From JBKCUI01 sp052161625 (GTDB lineage Bacteria; Planctomycetota; Planctomycetia; Pirellulales; Pirellulaceae): a DNA stretch of 64,000 nt. Shown in pieces: positions 8,560 to 17,759 of this stretch. The DNA lies in the NCBI GenBank assembly GCA_052161625.1, contig CP197412.1, one strand, 5' to 3'. A program made the position numbers and the translations under genes. The stretch's first letter is position 1, and every line of letters begins with the position of its first letter. The notes below the pieces were generated by a model that was not told the DNA's origin, did no database searches, and saw only the letters and a list, made by a program, of their open reading frames with translations.

Positions 8560-11500
8560 ATGATGGATCATTGGCTCAAGCAGCTCATTCAGGATGACTT
8601 CACGCGTGCCCGCATGGCTGCGTGTCGATCGTTCGTACGCTGTTTGCTCTTTTGTATTGCTTGCTTTCCGTTCGTCGCCCCACCTCGCGTACAAGCTCAA
8701 TCAGGCGATTCCCCGAACGCATCAGCACCGACCTTGGAACCGGTCGGCCTGCGAATCACTTGGGGATCTCCGCAGCTCTCGGATTTTTCCGTGGAATGGC
8801 TTCCCTCTCGAAGCGAAGTGTTGCCGATTCGCCAACTCGGTATCAATCCCGATGACTCCGGATCTTGGATCGCATCCCCTGCTGCTCCCCTTCGATTGAC
8901 CGATTCCAATACCCTCTTCGGCGGAGGCGATTTCCACTGGAAGTCCAATCTTCAGTCGACCCTCAAACTAATCATCCAAAGTCAGCGTGTCCAAGACCGT
9001 GAGAAATCCTCCCCCACTATAAAGGAGATCGAATGGAATTGGGTTTCGCTACTCGATTCCTTGCAAGACGGGCCGATCGAACTCCCTTTGCATGACGGAG
9101 CGACCCTTCGATTGGATCGCATTCCAGGTGACCCCCTGCAGATCCTGAGCGAACGAACCAGTTGGGTCGTTCAATCGGGCGCCCCGCTGGAATTAAGCGT
9201 CGCTCCCAAGGCACTTCCTTGGCGCGACCAAATAGGCAAATTCGAAGCCAAACTTGTGCGCGCTGGGAGCGATGAAGTTCTTTGGCAAACCGAACAATCC
9301 GTTCCGCTCAACAGTTTGGGCTCGGGTGATCCGATAGCCATTCGAGCCATAGCACCCGATGTAGGAGGCGTGCTGGAATTGCATTGCAGTCTAGAGCCCA
9401 AACGGTTTCTGTCGAATTGGACCCATTCCAAAAGCAAAGTGCAACGGGTTGTTCAATTCGCTGCCTTCGCCGATAAAGTTGATGATGCGAGTGCGTCGAA
9501 CAAAAGCGCTCAACCTACGTGGGATTGGCGACGCCACTCGTTCTGGCAGACCTCCACCAGTCGTCCCGTCCAACACTCCGATCTTCGGAGGAACCAAGCG
9601 ATCGATCGATGGCGGGCGACGAAGAAATGGTTTTCCAAAGGGGACGCGAATCGGCTAGATCCATTTTTAATTCCACCCAATGAGTCGATTCGGATCCCTC
9701 TCCACATCGCCGATTCGAGAACTCCCCTCACCCTTCATGTCGGCATCGAAGGCTGGTGGCAGCAGGCACACATCCGAGTCTGGGAGGCGACAGAAAACTC
9801 AGATCCTCGAGCAGGGGGAGCCAATGCGCGAGGCGGGGCTATGCGATTGCTTGTCGAACGCCCATGGCGACCAAGGTTAGACGAACTTGGACGCATGCTG
9901 GAATCGAGCCAAGTAACCGAGGAAGTCGAATCGCTGCGGTCGATCGCGTTTCTGACTTCTCAAAAAGAAGTGGTCATCGAAATCGCGAATCGCTCTCTCA
10001 CCGAGTCGATTCGCATCGGAAACCTAGCGGCCCAATCCGCCTTGCTCGATGGGTACAAGAGCGAGTCCTCGCCCGAGGAATCAACCGGCCGATCAGATTC
10101 CCGCTTGGTTACGGAGTACTTGAGCGTCGACGACTGGCGAGCCCTCCTCGAACTCGGCAAAAACATTACCGGTGAAGCATCTGACAGCTGGGAATCGATG
10201 GATATTGCGCTAAGAAATTGGTTCGCCTCGGCGAAGAGCCGCGGGGTTGGACAAGTCTCGATTCCGATCCTTTCCAAAGGTTCGACGCTCTATCCAACTC
10301 GAAAACTCGTTTCGAAACCTTGGCTGCAAACCGGTCTTTTTTCGGATACAGGAAACGACCCGATCGACAAAGATGTCGTTCGATACCTCTACCGCTTGAG
10401 TCACGAATTCAACATCGCGTTTTTGCCATGTTTTGAACTGAATTTTCCGCTCGGCGAATTTCTGCATTTTCATCGGGAGGATATGGAATCGCTCCTCTTC
10501 GTCGCGGGCAATGGCGACCCGGTCACCGCGCGGCGCAATCCACTCTCCGCCGCAGCGATACGCTGTCTGCAGGAGCTTTGGCTGGAGTTTGACAACATGT
10601 ATCGCGACGAACCGGGCTACGTGGGGTACGCCGTTTTGATCGATTCCGAAAGCCACTTATCGATCCCAAGACAATGGAATTTACTTGCGGACCCAATCTT
10701 AGATCTTTTCGCAACCGGTCTAGCAGGAAATGTTCCTCGAACGCGTGCGGATCGCATGAAGGTCTTTGAATCGATCCATGAAAAATCGTTTGAGGCTTGG
10801 CAGTTTCAGCAAGTTATCACGACGATGGAAAGCCTCGGACGCGATCTGCAACGGGTCTTCGTACCAAACACATTCGCCGTAGGAGGCATCAAAACCAAAC
10901 GAATCGAAATCGTACCGATCGATCCGGGTAACGACCTTGCGGGTCGGGACATGCTCGTGGAATGGTGGATGGTTGGCCCCGTGAACAAAACGTTTCGCGC
11001 TCCCGCATTCGGCAATCTCGATCGTCACTACTTGCTCGGCCAACCCAATGTTCCATCTCTATCCTGGTTCGCTGCAGCGAATGTTGTACCTCGTGTCCAT
11101 GGTCAACCAGCAATGGAACGGATCAAGATCTGGCAGCGTAGCGATGCCGGCAATCAGACCCACGAAGCCTTCATCATCAATGCCACGCCCTGGAACTGCC
11201 ACCTCGAGTTTTCTTGGAACACCCCACCGAGCGATCTGCAGCAGATTCCTATCGATCGTGTCCCAGCGGATGCAACATTGTCCGCCACCGATCACCACTC
11301 TTTGACATCCAGTCCGTACAGCGCTCGCCTTCTTCGCTGGACTGGGGATGGAGCATCGATCCAACAATGGCGAGTCCAACAGGAGGGGACGCTCGAGCGG
11401 GTGGATCAAATGCTTCGTTCGATGGATCAATCGGTCACGAATCTCAGCTCGGCACACACCGCAACCGGTCTGCTTGAAAACGAAGATTTCGAACTCCCAC

Positions 11501-12243
11501 CCAAGTCGAAGGGGAACGAAATCGCCTCGGGATGGGCTGCATCGATGAACCCTAAAGCCACTGTCATGTGGGGAGATAACGCAGGATTCGCTGCAGGAGC
11601 CGGATTGCAAATTCGATTTCAATCCGCAGGGGAGATCGCATGGCTGCAGTCGACCAACTTCGAATCCGACCGCAATCGGCTCCGCCTCCAACTCCACGTC
11701 GCAGAGTCGCACGGAAAGATCGAACAAGGGTCGGCCACACTTCTCCTCTGGAATCCTAATACCGCGCGTTTCGAGACAGGCCCGACCAAGCCGATTCAAC
11801 CTCGCACCGATTTCTCGGAAGGAGCATGGAGGGAGTGGGTGGCCGATTTCACGGCTGAACTGTCTGCCAAATGGAGCGACAACACGTCGAGGATCTATAA
11901 ACTCCAACTCGACATCGCAGGGCAAGGAGAGGTTGCCATCGATTCGGTCCGGGTTAGCAACGACTTTCTAATCGAATCGGAAAGAGCCGATCTTCGCAAT
12001 CGCGCATTCGCTGCCAAACGCGCTTGGGTGGATGGCAATGGTGACCCTGCTATTCGATTGCTCGAAGGAACTTGGTCCCGCCTCCTACGATTGCATCCCG
12101 CCGCCTTAGCACTTCAATCCCCAGAAAAGATCACGCACGCGACGAAACAAAATACTTCCCCGAAGACAGGGCCAAAAACTTCTGATGCCGCAGCGCCAAG
12201 CAAAGCGGCGGCCCGACGATGGCGAATCTTCGATCGCCAATAA
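8560..12243 (+). CDS. Large secreted protein of unknown function, possible TIM-barrel core
   Basis: About 1227 residues. The start is probably ATG 8560 or 8563 (the first in-frame codon, at 8554, is TTG). A hydrophobic export segment lies near residues 25-47 (FVRCLLFCIACFPFVA). The middle (about residues 500-830) has alternating beta/alpha text such as GVGQVSIPILS, FNIAFLPCFELNFP and YVGYAVLIDSES, reminiscent of a glycoside-hydrolase-like barrel. Residues about 970-1140 look like a jelly-roll carbohydrate-binding domain (ENEDFELPPK...GWAASMNP). No catalytic pair can be assigned with confidence. Single gene, no close partner. Confidence 0.7.
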   Translation: MMDHWLKQLIQDDFTRARMAACRSFVRCLLFCIACFPFVAPPRVQAQSGDSPNASAPTLEPVGLRITWGSPQLSDFSVEWLPSRSEVLPIRQLGINPDDSGSWIASPAAPLRLTDSNTLFGGGDFHWKSNLQSTLKLIIQSQRVQDREKSSPTIKEIEWNWVSLLDSLQDGPIELPLHDGATLRLDRIPGDPLQILSERTSWVVQSGAPLELSVAPKALPWRDQIGKFEAKLVRAGSDEVLWQTEQSVPLNSLGSGDPIAIRAIAPDVGGVLELHCSLEPKRFLSNWTHSKSKVQRVVQFAAFADKVDDASASNKSAQPTWDWRRHSFWQTSTSRPVQHSDLRRNQAIDRWRATKKWFSKGDANRLDPFLIPPNESIRIPLHIADSRTPLTLHVGIEGWWQQAHIRVWEATENSDPRAGGANARGGAMRLLVERPWRPRLDELGRMLESSQVTEEVESLRSIAFLTSQKEVVIEIANRSLTESIRIGNLAAQSALLDGYKSESSPEESTGRSDSRLVTEYLSVDDWRALLELGKNITGEASDSWESMDIALRNWFASAKSRGVGQVSIPILSKGSTLYPTRKLVSKPWLQTGLFSDTGNDPIDKDVVRYLYRLSHEFNIAFLPCFELNFPLGEFLHFHREDMESLLFVAGNGDPVTARRNPLSAAAIRCLQELWLEFDNMYRDEPGYVGYAVLIDSESHLSIPRQWNLLADPILDLFATGLAGNVPRTRADRMKVFESIHEKSFEAWQFQQVITTMESLGRDLQRVFVPNTFAVGGIKTKRIEIVPIDPGNDLAGRDMLVEWWMVGPVNKTFRAPAFGNLDRHYLLGQPNVPSLSWFAAANVVPRVHGQPAMERIKIWQRSDAGNQTHEAFIINATPWNCHLEFSWNTPPSDLQQIPIDRVPADATLSATDHHSLTSSPYSARLLRWTGDGASIQQWRVQQEGTLERVDQMLRSMDQSVTNLSSAHTATGLLENEDFELPPKSKGNEIASGWAASMNPKATVMWGDNAGFAAGAGLQIRFQSAGEIAWLQSTNFESDRNRLRLQLHVAESHGKIEQGSATLLLWNPNTARFETGPTKPIQPRTDFSEGAWREWVADFTAELSAKWSDNTSRIYKLQLDIAGQGEVAIDSVRVSNDFLIESERADLRNRAFAAKRAWVDGNGDPAIRLLEGTWSRLLRLHPAALALQSPEKITHATKQNTSPKTGPKTSDAAAPSKAAARRWRIFDRQ

Positions 12244-12258
12244 GAATCTTATTGCTAC

Positions 12259-12549
12259 CTACCCGATGCTTTGTTCGGTGGTTTGCTCGAGCTGAGAGGG
12301 GAAAATCGCGCCGACGATCATCGCCGCCATGGAAGACGTATGGATGATCCAGCAGCCTTCGTTCGATAGAATCGTTCGAAGGGTCCCCCATGCGACCAAC
12401 AGCAGAGCTCCGAAAAAGACCCGTTCGGCGATGCGGCGAAAGCCAGCATCTTCCGTTCCTCTTGCTAACCACAACGAAGTGACCGCAACCAAGGGAATAA
12501 CCCAGGGATAGCTACCCGCCAACACTTCAAACCAGTGAGGTGCATGCAT
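12259..12549 (-). CDS. Small membrane protein, hypothetical
   Basis: A 96-residue protein with two or three hydrophobic segments (YPWVIPLVAVTSLWLA, FFGALLLVAWGTL and IIHTSSMAAMIVGAIF). The frame is open to 12624, but a GGAAG sequence about 9 nt before ATG 12549 and the Lys/Arg-rich upstream text favour this start. It ends 16 bp from the stop of the convergent large secreted protein gene. No family is recognised. Confidence 0.6.
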   Translation of the reverse strand: MHAPHWFEVLAGSYPWVIPLVAVTSLWLARGTEDAGFRRIAERVFFGALLLVAWGTLRTILSNEGCWIIHTSSMAAMIVGAIFPSQLEQTTEQSIG

Positions 12550-12662
12550 TTGTTCGGCTTCCTTGCCAATCAAGCGTTTGAATCGACCGAAAAGAAGTCT
12601 CTCTTTTTTCAAAAAAAGATTCAAGATCAGTCCTGTACGCTTCTACAAGGGCCCATTCCCCA

Positions 12663-13121
12663 TCATCCAAGCTGACCGATCAAAAGGGTGTAACCATCTA
12701 AATCCTGCACTCGCAACTCCCCATCAGGCATATAAAAGGGATAGCAAATCGAATAGACCGCGTTCCTCTCGGGCATATGCCCCTCCGATCCCGCTTTACG
12801 CAATCCAGGAGGCACGCCCCCATCCTCTAAGCCCTTTAGAAGCAACTGATCGCGTAAACTCGCAATATCGCTCGCATACATGTAGAACAACACGGCTTGT
12901 TGGCTTGGCGCAATCGGACCACTTGCCCGCGCAAGAAAGATTTTCGCCCCATGCGAAATCAAACCGACGAAGTTCGTGACTCCGTCGGGCCTCGTGTACC
13001 GGCTCTCAATGGAAAAACCCAGGTACGCATAAAATCGCGCCGCCGCGTCGACATCCGCCACGTGCGCCATAGGTACCATGGAGTGAATTCGCCAGTCATC
13101 CTGGTCTTGGTGCGTTTTCAT
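12663..13121 (-). CDS. VOC (glyoxalase/bleomycin-resistance) family protein
   Basis: A 152-residue protein with the beta-alpha-beta-beta-beta pattern of the vicinal oxygen chelate superfamily: an N-terminal strand HSMVPMAHVADVDAAARFYAYLGF, the middle FVGLISHGAKIFLARA, and the C-terminal CYPFYMPDGELRVQDLDGYTLLIGQ, in which the metal-ligand Glu position is replaced by the text DLDGY. Members act as isomerases, dioxygenases or binding proteins, so the reaction is not predictable. It is transcribed alone on the minus strand. Confidence 0.82.
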   Translation of the reverse strand: MKTHQDQDDWRIHSMVPMAHVADVDAAARFYAYLGFSIESRYTRPDGVTNFVGLISHGAKIFLARASGPIAPSQQAVLFYMYASDIASLRDQLLLKGLEDGGVPPGLRKAGSEGHMPERNAVYSICYPFYMPDGELRVQDLDGYTLLIGQLG

Positions 13122-13367
13122 TTCAATACCTTCTGCTCGAATCCAATTTTACAGACTCGTCCTGTCGCCACCGCATCAGACATTATGGCATCTTTGCAGC
13201 TTTAGATTGTCCATTTACGGGACACATTCTACGCCTTCTACAGTTGCCTGGGCATTACGCAATACTTCGGATATTTGCGACCTAATACAACTCGTGCAGT
13301 GGTATGTTCAGGTTTGGTGTTGAGCTCAATCCGAGTTGCAACGCGATCCAATTTTGGAGGCGGGACG

Positions 13368-13796
13368 ATGCATACTCTCTACATGAAAACACCCTATTAT
13401 TTTCTTCTTGAAGGAAAAACACGGATCAAGCCTTTGGTGACTCCCAAGCATTCAGGTCCTGGATATTGCGTGTTTTATGCGTTCTCCGACAAGCCGCAGT
13501 ACGATCTCTTTCAAGCAAATGCGAATCGAGCCTTGGTCCCCTACCCACTCGTATCTACCTTTCTGATGGAATGCATCTCGCTGTCGGCAGACGAAGAGCA
13601 TCTGTTGGTCATCGACGCAGTCGGCCCCAGAGATTCCGTTCTCAACGCGGTGACAATGAAGTCGGTTTTGAATTGTCTTGCTTCTCGCGAAGAGCACGTG
13701 GGCGTGTCCTTCCAGCTAACAAAACACGAAGGCGATCAAGCCTATACGGTAACCAAGTCACAAGACAATCAGGAATCACTCAGCCAACTTAGCTGA
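13368..13796 (+). CDS. Hypothetical small protein upstream of kinase-like ATPase
   Basis: A 142-residue soluble protein beginning MHTLYMKTPYYFLLEGKTRIKP. The frame is open from 13275, but a strong GGAGG lies 7 nt before ATG 13368. No motif is recognised; the central part (YPLVSTFLMECISLSADEEHLLVIDAVG) looks like an alpha/beta domain. It sits 62 bp upstream of the histidine-kinase-like gene in the same direction and may be its regulatory partner; that is inference from position only. Confidence 0.62.
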   Translation: MHTLYMKTPYYFLLEGKTRIKPLVTPKHSGPGYCVFYAFSDKPQYDLFQANANRALVPYPLVSTFLMECISLSADEEHLLVIDAVGPRDSVLNAVTMKSVLNCLASREEHVGVSFQLTKHEGDQAYTVTKSQDNQESLSQLS

Positions 13797-13858
13797 TTCG
13801 AAATCGACCCAGTCATGCAAGAAGGAACTCCAAACAAACCGCCCATGAAGGATGAAGT

Positions 13859-14653
13859 ATGAAAAACTATTTAAGCGTAGTATCGGATCACGATCGAATG
13901 TCCGATCTAGAGCTCTATATTGTCGAACTCGAACTCGAAATTGATCGCTTGCGAAGACGTGACAGTGTGCTGCGTCACGCCCTCCAAGACTGTCTGATGG
14001 ACCTAAAGATTGTCTCTCGGAACGACGGCCCCGTTCTCGATCTAGTACAGATGTCCCAAACCGTTTCCAAGGTATGTGAGCAACTCAATCAATTGTTCGA
14101 AGACTGGGAATTGGCCGAGGAATTGATGCAACATTTGGACTCTATCGCAGAAATCCCCGTTGGCCGATTTGTCGAGAAGGTCTTTCGATTTCAGCAAAAG
14201 CTGCATAACGCAAAGGACGCGATTCTCTGTATCGAAACTGCGCCTGAATCCATCGAATGGTTCCCCGCTCGATTGCTCCACATTGTCGACAATATCATTT
14301 CGAACTCAATGCGCTATCGTGACCCCAATGTGGAGCATGCGCAAGTCACCTTCGCTCTTCGTGTTTTTCCAGGTTGCTACGAAATTCAAGTTTCCGATAA
14401 CGGAGTGGGCATCCCCGAGGATGCCATGATCGGACTCAATCGGCTTAGCGACCGTTCCCATGTTCCTCGCGCTGGGAAACTCGGAGTTGGCTTGGCCGTG
14501 GTCAGGATTTTAGTCGAGAACTGCTGCGGGGAGATGCACGTTGAGAGCGTTTTCGGGAGAGGAACCTGCGTCCGTGTTCAGCTTCCAAGGTTCTCGCTGA
14601 ACGATGGTCTTGACCCAAAGATTGTCGTTGCTAGCGAAGTGCCGATGGGCTGA
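13859..14653 (+). CDS. Histidine-kinase-like ATPase protein
   Basis: A 264-residue cytoplasmic protein with an N-terminal helical region (residues 10-100, possible dimerisation coiled coil) and a C-terminal HATPase_c domain: N box DNIISNSMRY, G1 box VSDNGVGIPEDA, and G2 box GKLGVGLAVVR, followed by GRGTCVRVQLP. A canonical H-box (HELRTP) is missing; the nearest histidine is in LRHALQD near residue 41. It may therefore be a kinase with an unusual phospho-acceptor or an ATPase/anti-sigma-type regulator. The ribosome site AAGGATGAAG directly precedes the ATG. No response regulator is adjacent. Confidence 0.8.
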   Translation: MKNYLSVVSDHDRMSDLELYIVELELEIDRLRRRDSVLRHALQDCLMDLKIVSRNDGPVLDLVQMSQTVSKVCEQLNQLFEDWELAEELMQHLDSIAEIPVGRFVEKVFRFQQKLHNAKDAILCIETAPESIEWFPARLLHIVDNIISNSMRYRDPNVEHAQVTFALRVFPGCYEIQVSDNGVGIPEDAMIGLNRLSDRSHVPRAGKLGVGLAVVRILVENCCGEMHVESVFGRGTCVRVQLPRFSLNDGLDPKIVVASEVPMG

Positions 14654-14846
14654 CCACGTCGTGTGTGCTGCATCGGCCCCCCCGATTCATCTCCTATCTA
14701 CTAGCGATCGGTTTTCGATATTTCCCTGCTGTCGCCAACCGGCTACTCTCGCTGGGGCGTGTCGACGATTCTCCCCAGTGGGAACGTTCCTTGCGTCGAC
14801 CAGTGCCTGGATTCGTATAGCTCGTTCGTGCCCCTCCGAGGAAATG

Positions 14847-15413
14847 ATGTCAAACATTCGCAGCATGCTTCTCGCATTCACCTTAATCGGTACGCTCGTG
14901 TCGGCGGTTCGTGCCGAAATGGGCCCCCAGTTGAAGATCGGCGAACAAGTTCTTCAATTGAATGGTGCGGGAGTTCGCACCAAGACGTTTGTCCAAATCT
15001 ACGAGAGTGGTCTCTACCTCCGAACTCCGACTCAAAATGCACAAGCCATTTTGAACGGAGATGAACTGATGGCGATTCGCGTCCGAATCACATCCGGATT
15101 CGTAAACCGAGCTTCGTTGGTCGCATCGCTCGAAGAAGGCCTAGCCCAATCGACGAATGGCAAGCCGGAAACCTTCACGCGTGAAATCGAGCAACTGCAA
15201 CAATCGCTTCAAGACGAAGTGAAAAAGAATGACGTGTACGACTTTATTTTCGTTCCAAACAAAGGACTTCACGTTTTGAAGAATGGGAAAGTACAAGGTC
15301 TAATTCCGGGGCTCGCGTTCAAACAAGCCTTGTTCGGAATTTGGCTTTCCGATTCTCCCGTAGACAAAGATCTCCGCCAAGCGATGTTGGCAGGCAAACG
15401 TTCCACCTACTAA
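14847..15413 (+). CDS. Chalcone isomerase-like secreted protein
   Basis: A 188-residue protein with a signal peptide (MLLAFTLIGTLVSAVRA) and a chalcone-isomerase-like fold: QLNGAGVRTKTFVQIYESGLYLRTPTQNAQAIL is the family's typical first half, and DVYDFIFVPNKGL...GLAFKQALFGIWLSDSPVDKDLRQAML the second. Bacterial members are periplasmic and of unknown reaction. The frame is open from 14604, overlapping the previous gene, but GAGG precedes the ATG pair at 14844/14847 and the signal peptide begins there. A cupin gene follows after 18 bp. Confidence 0.85.
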   Translation: MSNIRSMLLAFTLIGTLVSAVRAEMGPQLKIGEQVLQLNGAGVRTKTFVQIYESGLYLRTPTQNAQAILNGDELMAIRVRITSGFVNRASLVASLEEGLAQSTNGKPETFTREIEQLQQSLQDEVKKNDVYDFIFVPNKGLHVLKNGKVQGLIPGLAFKQALFGIWLSDSPVDKDLRQAMLAGKRSTY

Positions 15414-15431
15414 ACGACCGGATGCGACGAC

Positions 15432-15749
15432 ATGAATCAGCCGGAATACCACATCAAACAGCTTGTCGACGAAATCGCTATCCCCGAGTCGGGCAAAAAA
15501 TCGGTGATTGTCATCGACAGTCCCAAAACAAAAGCGATTTTGTTTGCATTTGCTCCCGGCAGCGGGCTCGCTGAGCATGTCGCCCCGCTAGACGCTACGA
15601 TTCAGATACTCTCCGGGACAGCCAAACTGACCGTTGGAGAGCGCTCGGTCGAAGGTCGACCGGGCACCTGGATTCAAATGGTCGCAGGCACACCCCATAG
15701 CATCCAAGCCGAATCACCTGTCGTGATGTTGCTGACGCTGATCAAGTAA
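15432..15749 (+). CDS. Cupin-domain protein
   Basis: A 105-residue single-domain cupin. The two beta-barrel motifs appear as GSGLAEHVAPLDATIQILSGTAKLTVGE and GTWIQMVAGTPHSIQAESPVVMLL. A metal site is only partial: the first motif has one His (AEHVAP) rather than the usual HxH, and the second has the PH of TPHSI. It follows the chalcone-isomerase-like gene by 18 bp and likely shares its transcript. The ligand is unknown. Confidence 0.82.
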   Translation: MNQPEYHIKQLVDEIAIPESGKKSVIVIDSPKTKAILFAFAPGSGLAEHVAPLDATIQILSGTAKLTVGERSVEGRPGTWIQMVAGTPHSIQAESPVVMLLTLIK

Positions 15750-15852
15750 TCGCGCCCCGAGAGCCAAGGCGTCGGGTAGATGTCACCGAGAATAGCGCCC
15801 GAGGCCGCCGACGCGCAGCGTTGCCAGGCAAAGGAATGGAGAAGAGAATTCG

Positions 15853-16380
15853 ATGTCTGCAAACAATCGTGCAACCATAACCAAGCCGAGCGAAGGTCCT
15901 CGAGTCGGGGTCGTCGGCGACATTTATCGATTCCTTGCAACGGGCAAGGAGACGGACGGAAAATACGCGACCTTCGAAGCCATCGTCCCGCCTGGAAGCG
16001 GACCTCCACCGCACATTCATAGTCGGGAGGAAGAATCGTTTCTAATTCTCGAAGGTGAAATGACCTTCCAACTTGGCGACAGTCGCTTCGTGGCCGGGGA
16101 AGGAACATTTCTCAACATGCCCGTTGGCAGCCTGCACTGCTTCAAAAACGAAAGCCAAAGAACAGCGCGCATGCTGATATCGATTGCGCCAGCCGGTTTG
16201 GAGGAGATGTTCTTGGAAGTTGGACGGCCCTTGTCAAACAGTGACTCCATCGCACCTCCCCCCACTCCAGCCGACATTCAAATACTCCTTGCCGCAGCAC
16301 CTCGGTACGGCGTCACCATTTTTGTCCCAGAACACACGCCCGGTGAACCTCCGGAACAACGCTCTGCGTTGTCGGAATAA
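15853..16380 (+). CDS. Cupin-domain protein
   Basis: A 175-residue cupin with a full motif 1, PPPHIHSREEESFLILEGEM (two His and a Glu as metal ligands), and motif 2 GTFLNMPVGSLHCFKNES (third His). The C-terminal extension of about 60 residues (GLEEMFLEVGRPL...) is common in quercetin-dioxygenase-like cupins. A good ribosome site GGAGAAGAG precedes the ATG. It lies downstream of the smaller cupin and upstream of the UPF0126 membrane protein, all on the plus strand. Confidence 0.88.
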   Translation: MSANNRATITKPSEGPRVGVVGDIYRFLATGKETDGKYATFEAIVPPGSGPPPHIHSREEESFLILEGEMTFQLGDSRFVAGEGTFLNMPVGSLHCFKNESQRTARMLISIAPAGLEEMFLEVGRPLSNSDSIAPPPTPADIQILLAAAPRYGVTIFVPEHTPGEPPEQRSALSE

Positions 16381-16397
16381 TTTCGGGGTTACTGTTT

Positions 16398-17060
16398 ATG
16401 GAGACGCTGAATCTCATTTTGGATTTCGCCGGGACATTCGTCTTCGCGTTGAGCGGCGCGATGATGGGAGTTCGGTACAAACTGGACATCTTTGGAGTTC
16501 TCGTCCTTTCCTTTGCGGCAGCCAATTCGGGTGGTATCCTGCGAGATGTTTTGATCGGATCGACTCCTCCTCGCGCGATACAAGATTGGCGCTATCTGGC
16601 CGTTTCACTCTTGGCTGGCTTGGTCACCTTTTTTCGCTATTCGAAAATCGATCGGTTGAAGTCCAAGCTATTGCTGTGCGACGCGGTAGGGCTCTCGCTC
16701 TTTGCCGTCGCGGGCGCAAACAAAGCGCTAGCCTTTCATCTCGATCCGATTCCTGCAATCATGCTTGGGATGTTGACTGGAATCGGGGGTGGCATGGTGC
16801 GAGACCTCTTGGTTGCAGAGATTCCTGCAGTGTTGCGAGCGGACTTTTATGCATTGGCAGCCCTATGCGGTGCCGCCGTGGTCGTGGCGGGGAACGCATG
16901 GAAACTACCTTCGCTGCCCGTCTCTATCGCAGGAGGGTGTCTTTGCTTCGGACTCCGCTACATGGCGATCCGACGCAATTGGAGACTACCGGTTGCGCAC
17001 GGCGACGAAGAATCCCCCCACGGCAACCTTGATCCAAACCACGATAAAGAGTCTGGGTGA
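16398..17060 (+). CDS. UPF0126/TRIC-like membrane channel or transporter
   Basis: A 220-residue polytopic inner-membrane protein made of two similar halves, each ending in a Gly-rich Arg-Asp motif: SGGILRDVLIG at about residue 45 and GGGMVRDLLVAEIP at about residue 133. This is the UPF0126 (YicG/YadS) family, related to trimeric intracellular cation channels; some members have been linked to glycine transport. About seven helices are visible. It starts 17 bp after the cupin stop. Confidence 0.9.
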   Translation: METLNLILDFAGTFVFALSGAMMGVRYKLDIFGVLVLSFAAANSGGILRDVLIGSTPPRAIQDWRYLAVSLLAGLVTFFRYSKIDRLKSKLLLCDAVGLSLFAVAGANKALAFHLDPIPAIMLGMLTGIGGGMVRDLLVAEIPAVLRADFYALAALCGAAVVVAGNAWKLPSLPVSIAGGCLCFGLRYMAIRRNWRLPVAHGDEESPHGNLDPNHDKESG

Positions 17061-17080
17061 TCCGACCCGATTCCCCTCGA

Positions 17081-17497
17081 TCACAAGTCGTATTGCTTGG
17101 TCGCTTCAGGCTGGAACTCAATGGAATTGATCTTAAGTTTGCGAACGCCTGTGGGTGAGTTCCACTCGACGGTGTCCCCCACCGAGTATCCAATGATCGC
17201 AACTCCCAAATCGGTGAGAATCGAAAGGCATTCCTTGTTCCGTTTGGCATCGCTCGGATAGACCAACGTCACTTTGCGATCTTCACCCGACTCCAAATCG
17301 GATAGATGAACGCAAGTATTCATGGTCACCACGTAGGGTGGAATTTCACGAGGCGGAACAATGGTTGCTTTGTCTAGCTCGCTCTCCAACGCATCGAGCA
17401 ACGCCGTGTTGGCTGTCGCGAATTGTTTCGCGGTGATTACCAAGTCATGAAGACGGCTGTGGTCCAAACTGGATACGAAGAGGGTGCGATTCATCAT
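17081..17497 (-). CDS. rnk: GreA/GreB-like regulator of nucleoside diphosphate kinase
   Basis: A 138-residue protein with a short N-terminal helical part and a C-terminal FKBP-like GreA/GreB domain (SILTDLGVAIIGYSVGDTVEWNSPTGVRKLKINSIEFQPEA). Rnk lacks the long coiled coil of GreA and binds RNA polymerase. I chose ATG 17497 because GGAG stands about 9 nt upstream (the frame is open to 17512). The gene is convergent with the UPF0126 gene. Confidence 0.87.
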   Translation of the reverse strand: MMNRTLFVSSLDHSRLHDLVITAKQFATANTALLDALESELDKATIVPPREIPPYVVTMNTCVHLSDLESGEDRKVTLVYPSDAKRNKECLSILTDLGVAIIGYSVGDTVEWNSPTGVRKLKINSIEFQPEATKQYDL

Positions 17498-17643
17498 GAT
17501 TGGGTTCTCCAACGCGTTATTCGAATGGTCGGCCTAGTATAGAGAGATAAGCCGAATCCCCGCACCCCACCCAGCTCCGAGATTCCACGGAATCGCTGGC
17601 GGGATAAGACCGACGGAACGGACGACACCCATCGACCTACAGC

Positions 17644-17672
17644 TTGACACGCCATTAGTTTACATGTACACT
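17644..17672 (+). promoter_or_regulatory. Predicted sigma70-type promoter of doxX-like gene, with palindrome
   Basis: TTGACA at 17644 and TACACT at 17667 are separated by exactly 17 nt, about 90 bp upstream of the DoxX start. A 16-bp imperfect palindrome centred on TACATGTA (17657-17672, 14 of 16 positions symmetrical) covers the spacer and the -10 box, the place where a repressor would block polymerase. Confidence 0.55.
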
Positions 17673-17759
17673 ATCTATCGCAATATCGACGCAGCCAGCA
17701 TCGCGGGCAGCGGAGGATGAAACCCATGCGATGGAAAAACCAATCCGGAGGAGAATCCG

